A DNA stretch of 64,000 bases, taken from Labrenzia sp. THAF82 (GTDB lineage Bacteria; Pseudomonadota; Alphaproteobacteria; Rhizobiales; Stappiaceae). Both the position numbers and the translations under genes were made by a program. The notes beneath the pieces are model-generated. The model was not told the DNA's origin. It saw only the letters and a program-made list of their open reading frames with translations, and ran no database searches. The stretch is from the NCBI RefSeq assembly GCF_009363435.1, contig NZ_CP045354.1, forward strand, positions 3,314,501 through 3,378,500, written 5' to 3'. Of the stretch, positions 46,832-58,684 are shown piece after piece (positions within the stretch are counted from its first letter, which is position 1; every line of letters starts with the position of its first letter).

Positions 46832-47845
46832 TTACCCGTTTGAAGCAGCAACCAGCTTTTCAAGTGTGTCGGCCGCTGTGCCGCTGTCGATGGATTCTGC
46901 TGCCATATCGGCACCCTGTTTGAGATCATCGACCTTGTCAGCAACTATCAGGGAGGCAGCAGCATTAAAAAGAACTATGTCGCGATATGCATTTTTTGCA
47001 CCCGCCAGCACCTCGCGTAGAGCCCTGGCATTTTCGGCTGGCAGACCACCTTTGAGATCTTCCATTCTTGCGATTGGCAAACCTGCATCTTCCGGAGAAA
47101 TCTCAAAAGACCGGACACTTCCCGCCTTGAGTTCACTGACAAACGTCTTGCCGGTGGTGGTGATCTCGTCCATCCCGTCCGAGCCGTGAACGACCCATGC
47201 CTTTTCCGAGCCGAGTTCGTTCAGGGACTGTGCGACAGGTTCAACCCATTTGTGCGCAAATACACCGACCATTTGGCGATTGACGCCCGCGGGGTTCGAC
47301 AAAGGACCAAGCAAGTTGAAGATCGTTCTTGTTCCAAGTTCCATGCGGGTAGGACCCACATGTTTCATCGCTGCATGATGAAGCGGCGCGAACATGAAGC
47401 CTATGCCAGCCTTGCGAATGCACTCTGAGATCTGTTCAGGCGCAATGTCGATATTCACGCCGAGTTCTGAAAGCGCTTCGGCAGCACCGGACTTGGAGGA
47501 AAGGGACCGGTTCCCGTGCTTGGCAACCGGCACGCCGCAACCGGCCACAACAATCGCCGTGCACGTTGAGATGTTGTAACTTCCGGAACTGTCACCACCT
47601 GTGCCAACGATATCTATGGCATTGTCTGGCGCATTGACGGGCAGCATCTTGGCGCGCATCGTCGCAACCGCACCTGTAACTTCGGCAATGCTTTCACCGC
47701 GTACGCGGAGTGCCATCAGGAAACCACCCAATTGGGAAGGTGTGGCGGATCCGGAGAGGATGACTTCAAAGGCCTCGCGTGCGTCTTTTGGGCTCAGTGT
47801 TTCGCCGTCAGCCACACTTGCGATGATGTCCTTGAAATTGGTCAT
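46832..47845 (-). CDS. trpD: Anthranilate phosphoribosyltransferase
   Basis: TrpD (337 residues) joins anthranilate and PRPP in the second step of tryptophan synthesis. [18 protein letters not shown] (about 80-97) is the glycine-rich PRPP site, [19 protein letters not shown] binds PRPP and anthranilate, and GPLSNPAG and [12 protein letters not shown] complete the signature. The trpG partner is absent from the window. It lies between the SurA/PpiD-like gene and trpC on the same strand with very short gaps, so the whole five-gene run is probably one operon. Confidence 0.98.
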   Translation of the reverse strand: MTNFKDIIASVADGETLSPKDAREAFEVILSGSATPSQLGGFLMALRVRGESIAEVTGAVATMRAKMLPVNAPDNAIDIVGTGGDSSGSYNISTCTAIVVAGCGVPVAKHGNRSLSSKSGAAEALSELGVNIDIAPEQISECIRKAGIGFMFAPLHHAAMKHVGPTRMELGTRTIFNLLGPLSNPAGVNRQMVGVFAHKWVEPVAQSLNELGSEKAWVVHGSDGMDEITTTGKTFVSELKAGSVRSFEISPEDAGLPIARMEDLKGGLPAENARALREVLAGAKNAYRDIVLFNAAASLIVADKVDDLKQGADMAAESIDSGTAADTLEKLVAASNG

Positions 47846-47871
47846 GTCGTCAAATCCGCCAGTGCCGAAAG

Positions 47872-49770
47872 TCAGTGCTGCTGCTGCGTCAGTCCGATCA
47901 CCTGGGAAATTCCGACATTGTTGATTTCAACGCCCGACTTTCTTTCCTGATCGGAGATGAACTGACCTAACAGCGTTTCCTGGATCTGCTGCGACAGCTG
48001 AGAACCGAGTGCTGCAGCTTCCGGTGAATCGGCCTCAAGCTCCGGGCGAGACGTTGCCGTGACTTTCAAGACCACCCGGCTATTGCCATCCGCCGAAGCT
48101 GTGGTTGCAGCACTTCCTTCTGGTCCATTGAACACAGCCGTGATTGCTTCCTGCCCCAGATCTCCCAACGGGTTGTTTCGTCTGAGGTCATCTGCTGTCT
48201 TGACCTCAAGCCCCATTTCCGTGGCAAGGTTTGCCAGAGGTGTTCCGCTTTCAGCCTTCGCGAGAGACGCATCGGCAGCTTCACCAAGCCGCTTTGCCAT
48301 CTCATCCCGTTTCCAGCTGGCAATGGCGTCTTCTCGGACTTCATCAAGCGTTCTATCGCGCGCAGGAATAACCTTTGTGACTTCGTACCAAAGGAAACCC
48401 TGGTTTCCGAGCTGGATGACGTCGTTTTCAATGCCGATGTCACTGTCGAATGCACCGGACACGAGGCCGTCAGTTTCGGTCAACTCCACTGTTGAACCTG
48501 ACATGGACAGGCCACTGGCATCGAAGGCTTCAGGAGACTTCACCTGAAGCGAGAAACGCTCTCCGACTTCGTCTAGCAGTGCGCCACCTGCGCGGGCATC
48601 TTCGATTTCATCTAGGAGGTCCAGAATTTCACGCTCAGCCTGTTCTGATGCCAGCTCTGTGACAATGGTGTCACGAACTTCTTCGAAGGGCTGCACGTCT
48701 TCCGGCAGAATTTCTTCAACGTTCAGCACAACTGTCGAGAACCGACCGTCGACTGCGCCACTCGTTTCTCCTTCTGCAAGAGAAAAGGCAGTATCGCCGA
48801 GCGTTTCGTCCAGAAAGTCAGCTCTGGCCATTTCACCAAGGGAAACATCGTTGTTCGTCAGATTGCGCTCAGTCATGAGATCGTCAAAGGTCTTGCCGCC
48901 TTGCAGTTCAGCTGCTGCTTCCTCAGCTGCTTCCTGAGAAGGGAACGACATTTGCCTGACCCGTCGGCGTTCGGGCTGCGAAAAGTCTTCTTTCCGGCGC
49001 TCATACTCGGCAAGAGCATCTTCTTCGACAATGTCGCCCGGTCTGGAAAGAGCCTCGGGGGTCAGTTCGAGCATCTTGATTTCACGATATTCCGGTGCTT
49101 TGAAATTCGCCTTGTTGTCTTCAAAGTAGGTTGAGAGATCCCCGTCAGCGGGGTCCTCAATCTCTCCGATATAGTCGGCCGTGATCAAAAGATACTCAGC
49201 GTTGCGGCTTTCGCTCTGGTAAGCGTTCAACGCCTCCAGGTAGGCAACTGGTGCCTTCATGCTTCCAGCGATGCCTTCGGCGAGTTGGCTGCGTTCCGCA
49301 ATATGACGGCGCTGGACGACATATTCGTCTTCTGTATACCCGTTGCTTTGAAGCACTTGTTGCAATCGGGTGCGATCATAGCGTCCGCTTGAGCTTTGGA
49401 ACGCCGGATCAGACTGAATGATTGTCGCTAGGCGCTCGTCCGATACGCTCAACTTCAATTCATTCGCTGCATTGTTCATCGCAGCTTCCGCGACCAACCT
49501 GCCGAGAGACTGCTGCGGGATGCCAAGTGCAGCTCCCTCGCTGGGTGTCAGCGGACGGCCAAGCTGTTGACCGAAACGGTTGAGATCCTGACGGTATGTG
49601 CGATCGAAATCGAGGAGGGAGACTTCCGTGTCACCAACTCTTGCCGCAGTGTTTTGGCCGAAGCCCTGCAAGAAGTCGGTTACACCCCAGATGGCGAAGC
49701 TAAAGATCAGCAAGGCGATGAATATTTTGGCAATCCATGTGCCAGCGCCCTTGCGCAGCGCGTCGAGCAT
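47872..49770 (-). CDS. Membrane-anchored SurA/PpiD-like peptidyl-prolyl isomerase
   Basis: This 632-residue periplasmic chaperone helps secreted and outer-membrane proteins fold. A short cytoplasmic start is followed by one membrane helix (about 15-35; [15 protein letters not shown]), a SurA_N-type helical domain (about 40-200), and a parvulin-like rotamase domain (about 250-375; [20 protein letters not shown] to [14 protein letters not shown]). A long C-terminal helical region follows. That architecture is PpiD-like. It heads the ppi-trpD-trpC-moaC-moeA run and is divergent from tpiA. Isomerase activity is uncertain since PpiD-type domains are often weakly active. Confidence 0.92.
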   Translation of the reverse strand: MLDALRKGAGTWIAKIFIALLIFSFAIWGVTDFLQGFGQNTAARVGDTEVSLLDFDRTYRQDLNRFGQQLGRPLTPSEGAALGIPQQSLGRLVAEAAMNNAANELKLSVSDERLATIIQSDPAFQSSSGRYDRTRLQQVLQSNGYTEDEYVVQRRHIAERSQLAEGIAGSMKAPVAYLEALNAYQSESRNAEYLLITADYIGEIEDPADGDLSTYFEDNKANFKAPEYREIKMLELTPEALSRPGDIVEEDALAEYERRKEDFSQPERRRVRQMSFPSQEAAEEAAAELQGGKTFDDLMTERNLTNNDVSLGEMARADFLDETLGDTAFSLAEGETSGAVDGRFSTVVLNVEEILPEDVQPFEEVRDTIVTELASEQAEREILDLLDEIEDARAGGALLDEVGERFSLQVKSPEAFDASGLSMSGSTVELTETDGLVSGAFDSDIGIENDVIQLGNQGFLWYEVTKVIPARDRTLDEVREDAIASWKRDEMAKRLGEAADASLAKAESGTPLANLATEMGLEVKTADDLRRNNPLGDLGQEAITAVFNGPEGSAATTASADGNSRVVLKVTATSRPELEADSPEAAALGSQLSQQIQETLLGQFISDQERKSGVEINNVGISQVIGLTQQQH

Positions 49771-49996
49771 GACGTCTCCCGTATTCTTGTCATTCCAGCA
49801 GCCGAACAGCAGGCTGATTATGGGACCGGCTTCAGCCGGAGCGGGCGGATCATAATGAGGTCATGTCGCCGCCGCAAGGCGGTGACGCGTAACTTCAACG
49901 CAGATTTGATTTTGCTGGGCAGGTGTGGATTGCAACATTGGGATGCTTCTGCTCTATAGGCGGCAAATTCTTGACATGCCTTGGGAGAAAAACACT

Positions 49997-50755
49997 ATGA
50001 GCGCAGCGATCAAGCCGCTGGTGGCCGGAAACTGGAAAATGAATGGCCTGAAGGCCAGTCAGGCCGAGTTCTACAAGATGGTGGTTGGTATCTCCGACGA
50101 GGTTGCCGACACCGTTGACGCGATGATTTGCGCCCCTTCGACGCTCACCGCCCTGTTGGCCGAGAAAGCCGGTAAAGGGCCGCTCGCAATCGGCGGGCAG
50201 GATTGCCACACCGCTGCTTCTGGCGCCCATACCGGAGACATTTCTGCTGAAATGCTGGCCGATGCAGGCGCGAGCGCTGTGATTGTCGGGCACTCGGAGC
50301 GCCGCACGGATCATGGTGAAAGCGACGCAATCGTAAATGCCAAAGCACAGGCGGCTTGGCGTGCCGGTCTGATTGCAATCATTTGCGTGGGAGAAACAGA
50401 GGCTGAACGGAAAGCCGGGAACGCGGTATCGATTGTCGAAGGCCAGCTGAATGCATCCATTCCGGACGGTGCGACAGCTGAAAACACTGTCGTCGCCTAT
50501 GAACCGGTCTGGGCGATCGGTACCGGATTGACGCCGACTGCTGCGGATGTGGCAGAAATGCACAAGGCAATGCGGGTCAATTTGGAAGGACGACTGGGAA
50601 GCGAAGGACAGGCGATGCGCCTGCTTTATGGCGGTTCAGTCAAACCGGCAAACGCAAGAGAACTCATGTCTGTCGACAATGTAAATGGGGCGCTTGTAGG
50701 GGGAGCCAGCCTTAAGGCCGATGACTTGTTGGGTATCCTGGCTGCCTATTCGTGA
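49997..50755 (+). CDS. tpiA: Triosephosphate isomerase
   Basis: TpiA interconverts dihydroxyacetone phosphate and glyceraldehyde 3-phosphate. Starting at 49997 (GGGAGA about ten bases upstream) gives 252 residues; the frame is open to 49925 without support. Residues are [11 protein letters not shown] (about 7-17, catalytic Asn and Lys), [15 protein letters not shown] (electrophilic His), [17 protein letters not shown] (catalytic Glu, about 165-181) and [12 protein letters not shown] (phosphate loop). It is divergent from the PpiD-like gene and precedes secG. Confidence 0.98.
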   Translation: MSAAIKPLVAGNWKMNGLKASQAEFYKMVVGISDEVADTVDAMICAPSTLTALLAEKAGKGPLAIGGQDCHTAASGAHTGDISAEMLADAGASAVIVGHSERRTDHGESDAIVNAKAQAAWRAGLIAIICVGETEAERKAGNAVSIVEGQLNASIPDGATAENTVVAYEPVWAIGTGLTPTAADVAEMHKAMRVNLEGRLGSEGQAMRLLYGGSVKPANARELMSVDNVNGALVGGASLKADDLLGILAAYS

Positions 50756-50865
50756 TCGGCAAGGTCTTGACGCTTCTGTGTTCAAGACGCAATTGAAGGG
50801 TGGAAAGCCACCTCGGTCTGGTGTAGAAGGCCGCCAAACTTGAATTCAATACAGAATGGCACTCG

Positions 50866-51249
50866 ATGGAAACCGTAGTCATCGTAATACACCTTATGGT
50901 CGTCCTGGCCCTGGTGCTTGTTGTCCTCCTTCAGCGCTCGGAAGGCGGAGCGCTTGGTATTGGCGGCGGTGGCGGCGGTGGCGGCCTGATGTCAAGCCGC
51001 GGCACGGCGAACATACTGACCAGGGCAACTGCAATCCTGGCGGTGGCGTTTTTCGCAACGTCCCTGGCGCTTAGCCTGATTGCAAAAAACGAAGACAGCC
51101 CGGCGTCAATCCTGGATGCCGCTCCGGCTGCGATCGATGGTGCACCAGCTGTTCAAGATGGGGATACCCAAAATGGATCAGGCGGTATTCTTGATGATCT
51201 TCAGGGTCTAAGCCCACCCTCAGGCCCACAGGTGCCGACCGCGCAATAA
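50866..51249 (+). CDS. secG: Preprotein translocase subunit SecG
   Basis: SecG (127 residues) is the small partner of SecYE in the inner-membrane protein export channel. Two membrane helices (about 4-21 and 54-72) flank a cytoplasmic loop with LLQRSEGGALG and a run of eight glycines. A low-complexity acidic, proline-rich tail follows. The Gly-rich loop and extended tail are normal for alphaproteobacteria. It is followed by a strong terminator. Confidence 0.93.
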   Translation: METVVIVIHLMVVLALVLVVLLQRSEGGALGIGGGGGGGGLMSSRGTANILTRATAILAVAFFATSLALSLIAKNEDSPASILDAAPAAIDGAPAVQDGDTQNGSGGILDDLQGLSPPSGPQVPTAQ

Positions 51250-51286
51250 GGCGGTTCTGAAGGCTCAACGGCCTTTCATCCAACAG

Positions 51287-51318
51287 ATGCCCTGCGGCTG
51301 ATCTCGCAGGGCATTTTT
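51287..51318 (+). terminator. Rho-independent terminator after secG
   Basis: A ten-base-pair stem (ATGCCCTGCG / CGCAGGGCAT) with an eight-base loop is followed by TTTTT. Confidence 0.9.
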
Positions 51319-51378
51319 ATGTGTTAAGAACGCAACTCCCGAGTGGCCAAAGCGCCCTCGGCAAGGATATGGTATTGA

Positions 51379-53010
<1,632 letters not shown>

Positions 53011-53037
53011 TTGAACGTTCAACCCGAAGGAATGGCC

Positions 53038-53871
53038 ATGGTGCGCGGTCTTGATCATATCGTCGTCGCAGTAAAAGATCTTGATGCAGCCGGTCGTGCT
53101 TATGCCGAGCTTGGTTTTACGGTGACGCCCGAGAACCGACACCCTTGGGGTACGGCAAATCGGCTGATTCAGGTTGATGGCTTCTTTATCGAGTTGTTGA
53201 GTGTGGCTGACGCGAGCCTTATTGAGGAGCCAGCAGTAAAACACTTTTCATTTGGCGCTTTCAATCGGGACTTTCTGTCGCAAAGAGAAGGGGCCAGCAT
53301 GCTGGTCCTGGAAAGCAAGGGTGCTGCGGAAGACCGTGATGCGTTCTTGAAGTCAGGTCTCGACCTCTATGAACCGTTTTCTTTTGAACGCACAGCTCAT
53401 CTGAAAGACGGGTCCACAGCATCTGTCGCCTTCGACTTGACGATCTTGAACAATCCGCTCTCTCCACAGATCGGCTATTTTACGTGTTTCAACAAATACC
53501 CCGAGAACTTCTGGAAACAAGATTTTCAGACGCATGCAAACGGCGCGCGCACAGTGCAAACTGTTTATATGCTTGCCGAAGATCCGTCGGATCATCATGA
53601 ATTTCTGGGCGCTTTTGCTGGGCAACGCGAGATGCGGGCCACCAGTCTTGGATTGGAGTTGGAGACGCCTCGGGGAAAGGTGTTTGTGATCAGCCCCGCA
53701 GGATACAAATCGCTTGTCGGAGAAGCCGCCGCCAATGCCGTTGTCGGTGATCTGCCGCTTTTGGTTGCATTGGAGTTTGAATGTGACTGCCTTGATGCGA
53801 CCAGGATCGTTCCCGCCAATGAACTCTTCGGTCTCACGATTGTGCTAAAGCCGGCCAAAGAGCATAAGTAG
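53038..53871 (+). CDS. VOC-family protein (glyoxalase-like domain)
   Basis: The 277-residue protein has one clear VOC module (RGLDHIVVAVKDLDAAGRAY, residues 3-22; WGTANRLIQVDGFFIELLSV). A second, less obvious half suggests a two-module glyoxalase-like protein. The start at 53038 is chosen since AAGGA ends six bases earlier; TTG 53011 and ATG 53032 are alternatives. It lies 27 bases after pyrG and may be co-transcribed. Function unknown; the fold is shared by dioxygenases and isomerases. Confidence 0.8.
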   Translation: MVRGLDHIVVAVKDLDAAGRAYAELGFTVTPENRHPWGTANRLIQVDGFFIELLSVADASLIEEPAVKHFSFGAFNRDFLSQREGASMLVLESKGAAEDRDAFLKSGLDLYEPFSFERTAHLKDGSTASVAFDLTILNNPLSPQIGYFTCFNKYPENFWKQDFQTHANGARTVQTVYMLAEDPSDHHEFLGAFAGQREMRATSLGLELETPRGKVFVISPAGYKSLVGEAAANAVVGDLPLLVALEFECDCLDATRIVPANELFGLTIVLKPAKEHK

Positions 53872-53972
53872 TGCCGACTGAAGTCTAGTCCGCAGCTTTC
53901 AAAGACAACTCACCGAGTTGAAAACCTGACGCAATTTATCGTGTGCGTGAACAGGCGCGACCAGAATAATCT

Positions 53973-53989
53973 CTTGTTGAATCAACAAG
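53973..53989. promoter_or_regulatory. Perfect 17-nt palindrome overlapping the predicted efflux-operon promoter
   Basis: CTTGTTGA-A-TCAACAAG is an exact eight-base inverted repeat about one central base. It covers TTGTTG, which is a possible -35 element 16 bases before TATAGT (53996-54001). This is the usual layout of a repressor operator, for example of the TetR or MarR type, in front of an RND efflux operon. No regulator gene lies beside it. It stands about 65 bases before the adaptor gene. Confidence 0.5.
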
Positions 53990-54053
53990 TCCTTTTATAG
54001 TGAAGTTCGATCGTGCGCCTCGGCCTCAAGGGTCTGACAGCGGAGCTTCATGA

Positions 54054-55217
54054 ATGGCCATTTTTCATTTTTCCTCTTTTCACCGTTCAATTGCTATTGC
54101 CGGAGTCACTGCCATTTTTCTGGCAGGTTGCTCGGACAGCTCTCAGCAGACGGAAGCACCTGCGGCACCACCACCCGCAGTCACTGTTGCAAAGGTAACA
54201 TCGCAGGATGTACGCGAAAGCGCGCGTTTTGTTGGACAAATCGCGGCCGTCGATCAGGTCGACCTGATTGCGCGTGTCAGCGGATTTCTGGAAGACAAAT
54301 CAGTCCCGGACGGCTCTGTCGTGAAACAGGACGATCTGTTGTTCACAATCGAAAAAGCGCAATACGAAGCGGAGCTGACAAAGGCCAAGGCCGACGTGGC
54401 GAGCGCCAAAGCCGATTCGGCCCTGAAGGCTGCGGATGAAAAGCGTGACAAGGACTTGTTGGAGAAGGGGCACGTTTCTGAGGCCGCTTATGAGGCAACA
54501 CTTGCGCAAAAGCAGCAAGCCGAAGCTTCAGTTGAGGCTGCTCAATCCGCTCTTCAGCAGGCCGAACTCAATTTGAGCTATACGAATGTTTCCGCGCCGT
54601 TTCCCGGCCAGATCGGCAAATCGACATATAGCGTCGGCGAAGTCGTTGGTCCGACAACGCAGCCGCTCGCAAAGCTCATCCGGCTCGCGCCCGTCTATGT
54701 GAATTTTTCGGTGTCAGAAGCGCAGTATCTGGACGCGGTGAAAACACATGGCATCAAACCGGCAGACATCAGCCCGGATGAGTCGCCAGACATAAGTCTG
54801 GTTCTCCCTAATGGGGAGACATACGGAGAGAAGGGCAAGATTGTCTATATCGACAATCAGGTAGACCCAACCACCGGGACTATATCGTTCAGAGGCCAAT
54901 TCCAGAACGAGGACGTGCGCCTGTTGGCAGGAACCTATGTCACCGTTGTGCTTGAAGCTCCCAAAACGGAAACCGCGCTAGTTGTTCCGCAGGCCGCCAT
55001 TCAGCGCGATCAGCAAGGTGCTTTTGCGCTTGCCGTTACCTCCGACAAGAAGGTCGAGCAAAAATATGTAGAGCTCGGGCAGCAAATCGAAACAAATTTT
55101 GTGGTGACCAAAGGACTGGCGGAAGGTGATGAGGTTATCATCGAAGGCTTGCAGAAAGTCAGGCCCGGTGTCGAGGTAACCCCCGACCTTGCAGCCAAGC
55201 CGGCGGAGCAAAGCTAA
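54054..55217 (+). CDS. RND efflux periplasmic adaptor lipoprotein
   Basis: This 387-residue adaptor bridges the inner-membrane RND pump and an outer-membrane channel. The N-terminus is a lipoprotein signal with LAGC (Cys at 26). The lipoyl halves (VGQIAAVDQVDLIARVSG and VSAPFPGQIGKSTYSVGE) flank a helical hairpin coiled coil (about 95-165). A beta-barrel domain and a membrane-proximal domain follow. It matches the AcrA/MexE group. The pump gene starts directly after its stop. No TolC-like gene is present here. Confidence 0.95.
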   Translation: MAIFHFSSFHRSIAIAGVTAIFLAGCSDSSQQTEAPAAPPPAVTVAKVTSQDVRESARFVGQIAAVDQVDLIARVSGFLEDKSVPDGSVVKQDDLLFTIEKAQYEAELTKAKADVASAKADSALKAADEKRDKDLLEKGHVSEAAYEATLAQKQQAEASVEAAQSALQQAELNLSYTNVSAPFPGQIGKSTYSVGEVVGPTTQPLAKLIRLAPVYVNFSVSEAQYLDAVKTHGIKPADISPDESPDISLVLPNGETYGEKGKIVYIDNQVDPTTGTISFRGQFQNEDVRLLAGTYVTVVLEAPKTETALVVPQAAIQRDQQGAFALAVTSDKKVEQKYVELGQQIETNFVVTKGLAEGDEVIIEGLQKVRPGVEVTPDLAAKPAEQS

Positions 55218-58200
55218 ATGTTTTCAAAATTTTTCATCTACCGGCCAAAATTTGCGCTGGTTATTTCAATTGTGATTACGATCGCCGGGATCCTGGGTTA
55301 TCTGGCGCTTCCTGTTGAACAGTTTCCGAATATTACGCCGCCAGTCGTCAACGTATCGGCGACTTATACTGGAGCGAACGCTGAAGTTCTTGAAGAAACG
55401 GTAGCTGCGCCGATCGAGGGGCAGGTCAATGGCGTCGACGACATGATTTACATGCAGTCGACCAGCAACGACAGCGGCAACTATTCCTTGAACGTGACAT
55501 TCAATGTCGGAACGGACCCGGACATTGCGACAGTCAATACTCAGAACCGTGTGAGCCAGGCGACCAGCCAGCTGCCGAGCGAAGTTACAGCCAATGGCGT
55601 GACGGTTCAGAAGGCCAGCACAAACATGTTGCTGGTTGTTACGTTGTATTCGCCGAAAGGCACATATGACGAAGTTTTTCTGTCAAACTATGCCTCGATC
55701 AACCTGAAGGATGCGCTTGCGCGCGTCCAAGGCGTTGGCCGCGCAGATGTCATGACAGACTTTGCCTACGGTATGCGGATCTGGCTCGATCCAGACAAGC
55801 TGACAAGCCTTGGCATGACACCGACAGATTTTATCAACGCGGTTCGTGACCAGAACATTCAGGTTGCCGCGGGTCAGATCGGAGCGCCACCGGTTCCTGA
55901 TGGGCAGCAGTTTCAGTACACAATCAAGGCCAAGGGCCGATTGTCGACACCTGAAGAGTTTGAAGAGATTGTGCTTCGAACCGGCGACGACGGGGCCACT
56001 GTCACGATTGGTGATGTCGCTCGTGTCGAACTCGGAGCGCAATTCTATAATGCCTCCGGTGAATTCAACGGACAGCCGTCCACCGTTCTTGCAATCTATC
56101 AGGCACCGGGCGCTAACGCTTTGCAGGTGGCCGAAGATGTCTTGAAACGGCTGGATAGTCTGTCTGAAACATTTCCTCCCGACATGGCCTATGGCGTGCC
56201 GTTCAACACGACCGACTTTGTCCAGGCATCCCTGGATGACGTGATCGCGACACTCTTTCTGACCTTCCTGCTGGTTGTCTCGGTCGTATTTGTGTTCCTT
56301 GGCAATTGGCGGGCGACGATCATTCCCACTGTTGCCATCCCGGTTTCGCTGATCGGAACGTTTGCGGTGCTGCTTGCGCTCGGCATGTCACTCAATACCA
56401 TTTCGCTGTTCGCTCTGGTTCTCGCGATTGGTATCGTTGTTGATGATGCGATCGTTGTCGTGGAGAACGTGGAACGTATCATTGCAGATGAAGGATTGCC
56501 GCCCAAGGAAGCAACAGCAAAGGCCATGGAACAGATCACCAGTCCGGTGATTGCCACCACCTTGGTTCTGCTAGCTGTTTTCGTGCCTACAATCTTCATG
56601 CCCGGAATTACAGGTCGGCTCTATTCGCAGTTTGCGGTTACGATTTCCGTGTCTGTCGTGATCTCGTCGATCAACGCCTTGACCCTGTCTCCTGCGCTTT
56701 GCGGCCTTATCCTCAAAGCCCGTTCTGGTCCGCCGCGCGGCATCATGGGAATGTTCGACCGAGGCATTACATCGATCAGAGATGGTTATACCGCAATCGT
56801 ACGCAGGCTTGTGCGTGTTGCATTTGTCGGCGTTGCGATTGTTGCCGGTGTGATAGCGGTTATTGTCACGCTCGGCGGAACATTGCCTCAAGGTTTTCTG
56901 CCATCGGAAGACCAGGGGTACCTCATGGTCGATGTGCAGCTGCCGGACGGTGCTTCGCTCCAACGCACCGAGAGCGTTACTGAGCGTGTTGTTGAGCTGA
57001 CATCAAACACCCCTGGAGTTGAAAACGTCGTGATCGTGAACGGGTTTTCTATCCTGAACGGCGCGACCTCTTCGAATGCAGCGCTCGTCATTGCAACGAT
57101 GAGCAACTGGGAAGACCGGCAACAGCCGGATCTCAAGATCGATGCAATCCTTGGAAAATTCTGGGCAGAGTTTTCGACGATCCCAGGCGCAAACATCATC
57201 GCCTTCAATCCGCCTCCCATTCCAGGCCTAGGTACGACCGGCGGTGTCCAGATGATGTTGCAGCAGACCGCGGACGGAACTCCTCAGGATCTCGCGTCTG
57301 CAGTGGGTTCTATGGTCTACTCGGCCAACCAAAGTGCGGACATCGCGCGCGCATATTCAACCTTCAGGGCGAACGTGCCACAAGTGTTCGTTGACCTTGA
57401 TCGGCAGAAGGCCAAGACCCTCGGTATCAACGTCTCCGATGTCTTTACGACGTTGCAGGCTTATCTTGGATCCTACTATATCAACGACTTCAATATCTTT
57501 GGCCGCGTTTACAAGGTCATGATCCAGGCTGAGGGTCAGTTTCGAGACCGTGTTGAAGATATCGGCGCGCTTTATGTGCGCACCGACGAAGGAACGATGG
57601 TGCCAATGCGCAGCATCCTGACAACGCAGAACGTCCTCGGCCCTCAGATCCTGACGCGCTACAATATGTTCCGCTCTGCTGCCGTGATGGCTGATCCGGC
57701 TCCCGGTGCATCGACGGGCGTGGTCATCAACGAGGTTCAGACCGCTGCTCAGGAAGCCTTGCCACCCGGATATACCTATGAATGGACGGGCACCGCACTC
57801 CAGCAGCTAGGGTCTGGCAACATTGTGATGTTCATTCTCATGTTGTCGGTACTTTTCACCTATTTGTTCCTGGTTGCTCAGTACGAGAGCTGGACGATGC
57901 CGGTCGCCATTTTGATGTCGGTCTCATTTGCAATTCTTGGTGCCCTGGTTGCGGTTTTTGTGACGGGCGGAGACGTCAACCTCTATACGCAGATCGGAAT
58001 GATCATGCTTGTGGGGATGGGGGCCAAGAATGCGATTCTGATTGTCGAATTCGCAATGGAACAACGTGACAGCGGTAAAGGTATTCGCGATGCGGCTGTT
58101 GAGGCGGCGCATTTGCGCTTTCGCGCCGTCATGATGACCGCTCTGTCGTTCCTGCTGGGTGTTGTGCCGTTGATGACGGCTTCAAGTGCCGGTGCGGCAA

Positions 58201-58367
58201 GCCAGAAAGCCATCGGGTTTGCGGTGTTTGGCGGAATGCTGTTTGCAACCTCGATTGGTGTTCTCTTGATCCCAATTCTTTATGTGAGCCTGCAGACGCT
58301 CCGTGAGAAGGTGAAAAGCCTCTTGGGAGGCGAAACGCACATTCAGAAGGAAAATCCGGTCGGATAG
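55218..58367 (+). CDS. RND multidrug efflux pump, AcrB/MexF-like
   Basis: This 1049-residue HAE1-family proton antiporter expels hydrophobic compounds. Twelve membrane helices are arranged as one plus five, a large periplasmic loop, then one plus five. VEQFPNITPPVVNVSATYTG is near the N-terminus, LAIGIVVDDAIVVVENVER holds the proton-relay Asp pair of helix 4, and GAKNAILIVEFAMEQ is in helix 10. Length and order are typical. It forms a two-gene operon with the adaptor. Substrates cannot be read from sequence. Confidence 0.97.
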   Translation: MFSKFFIYRPKFALVISIVITIAGILGYLALPVEQFPNITPPVVNVSATYTGANAEVLEETVAAPIEGQVNGVDDMIYMQSTSNDSGNYSLNVTFNVGTDPDIATVNTQNRVSQATSQLPSEVTANGVTVQKASTNMLLVVTLYSPKGTYDEVFLSNYASINLKDALARVQGVGRADVMTDFAYGMRIWLDPDKLTSLGMTPTDFINAVRDQNIQVAAGQIGAPPVPDGQQFQYTIKAKGRLSTPEEFEEIVLRTGDDGATVTIGDVARVELGAQFYNASGEFNGQPSTVLAIYQAPGANALQVAEDVLKRLDSLSETFPPDMAYGVPFNTTDFVQASLDDVIATLFLTFLLVVSVVFVFLGNWRATIIPTVAIPVSLIGTFAVLLALGMSLNTISLFALVLAIGIVVDDAIVVVENVERIIADEGLPPKEATAKAMEQITSPVIATTLVLLAVFVPTIFMPGITGRLYSQFAVTISVSVVISSINALTLSPALCGLILKARSGPPRGIMGMFDRGITSIRDGYTAIVRRLVRVAFVGVAIVAGVIAVIVTLGGTLPQGFLPSEDQGYLMVDVQLPDGASLQRTESVTERVVELTSNTPGVENVVIVNGFSILNGATSSNAALVIATMSNWEDRQQPDLKIDAILGKFWAEFSTIPGANIIAFNPPPIPGLGTTGGVQMMLQQTADGTPQDLASAVGSMVYSANQSADIARAYSTFRANVPQVFVDLDRQKAKTLGINVSDVFTTLQAYLGSYYINDFNIFGRVYKVMIQAEGQFRDRVEDIGALYVRTDEGTMVPMRSILTTQNVLGPQILTRYNMFRSAAVMADPAPGASTGVVINEVQTAAQEALPPGYTYEWTGTALQQLGSGNIVMFILMLSVLFTYLFLVAQYESWTMPVAILMSVSFAILGALVAVFVTGGDVNLYTQIGMIMLVGMGAKNAILIVEFAMEQRDSGKGIRDAAVEAAHLRFRAVMMTALSFLLGVVPLMTASSAGAASQKAIGFAVFGGMLFATSIGVLLIPILYVSLQTLREKVKSLLGGETHIQKENPVG

Positions 58368-58379
58368 GTCCGGATTTTC
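58350..58379 (+). terminator. Hairpin at the end of the RND pump gene
   Basis: A perfect ten-base-pair stem (GAAAATCCGG / CCGGATTTTC) overlaps the last codons, with the stop codon in its ten-base loop. The right arm ends in TTTT, so it can act as an intrinsic terminator of the efflux operon. Confidence 0.55.
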
Positions 58380-58608
58380 AGCTTTCTTGCTTATCGAAGT
58401 CTTAAGCGCCAATACATGGAACCAACCAAGCAATTGGTTCGTTTCTTAAGGGGGCTTGAGCGAGATCAGAACCGGCTCAGCATTGAAGGGCCGACAGACT
58501 TGCAAGTGTATTCAGGAAACACAAAAAAGCAGCGCGTCAGCGTTGACGCATCGCGCTGGCAAAAATCCATTTGTATTTTGGCGGAGCTTGCTAAGTCGTT
58601 GGAAATAT

Positions 58609-58684
58609 TGGTGAGCCGACAGGGGTTCGAACCCTGGACCTACTGATTAAAAGTCAGTTGCTCTACCAGCTGAGCTATCGGCTC
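58609..58684 (-). tRNA. tRNA-Lys (anticodon UUU)
   Basis: On the minus strand a full 76-base cloverleaf reads GAGCCGA acceptor, D-arm GCTC...GAGC, anticodon stem ACTGA/TCAGT around CTTTTAA (anticodon TTT), T-arm CAGGG-TTCGAAC-CCCTG, and acceptor TCGGCTC with encoded ACCA. All stems pair. It lies alone between the RND operon and a small unknown gene. Confidence 0.97.

Noticed and set aside
50764..50788. GTCTTGA / TCAAGAC hairpin after tpiA as a terminator
   Set aside because: No T-run follows, so it is not supported as an intrinsic terminator.
58416..58646. 76-codon ORF running into the tRNA-Lys gene
   Set aside because: Its last ten codons are the tRNA read backwards, there is no ribosome binding site, and the sequence matches no family I know.
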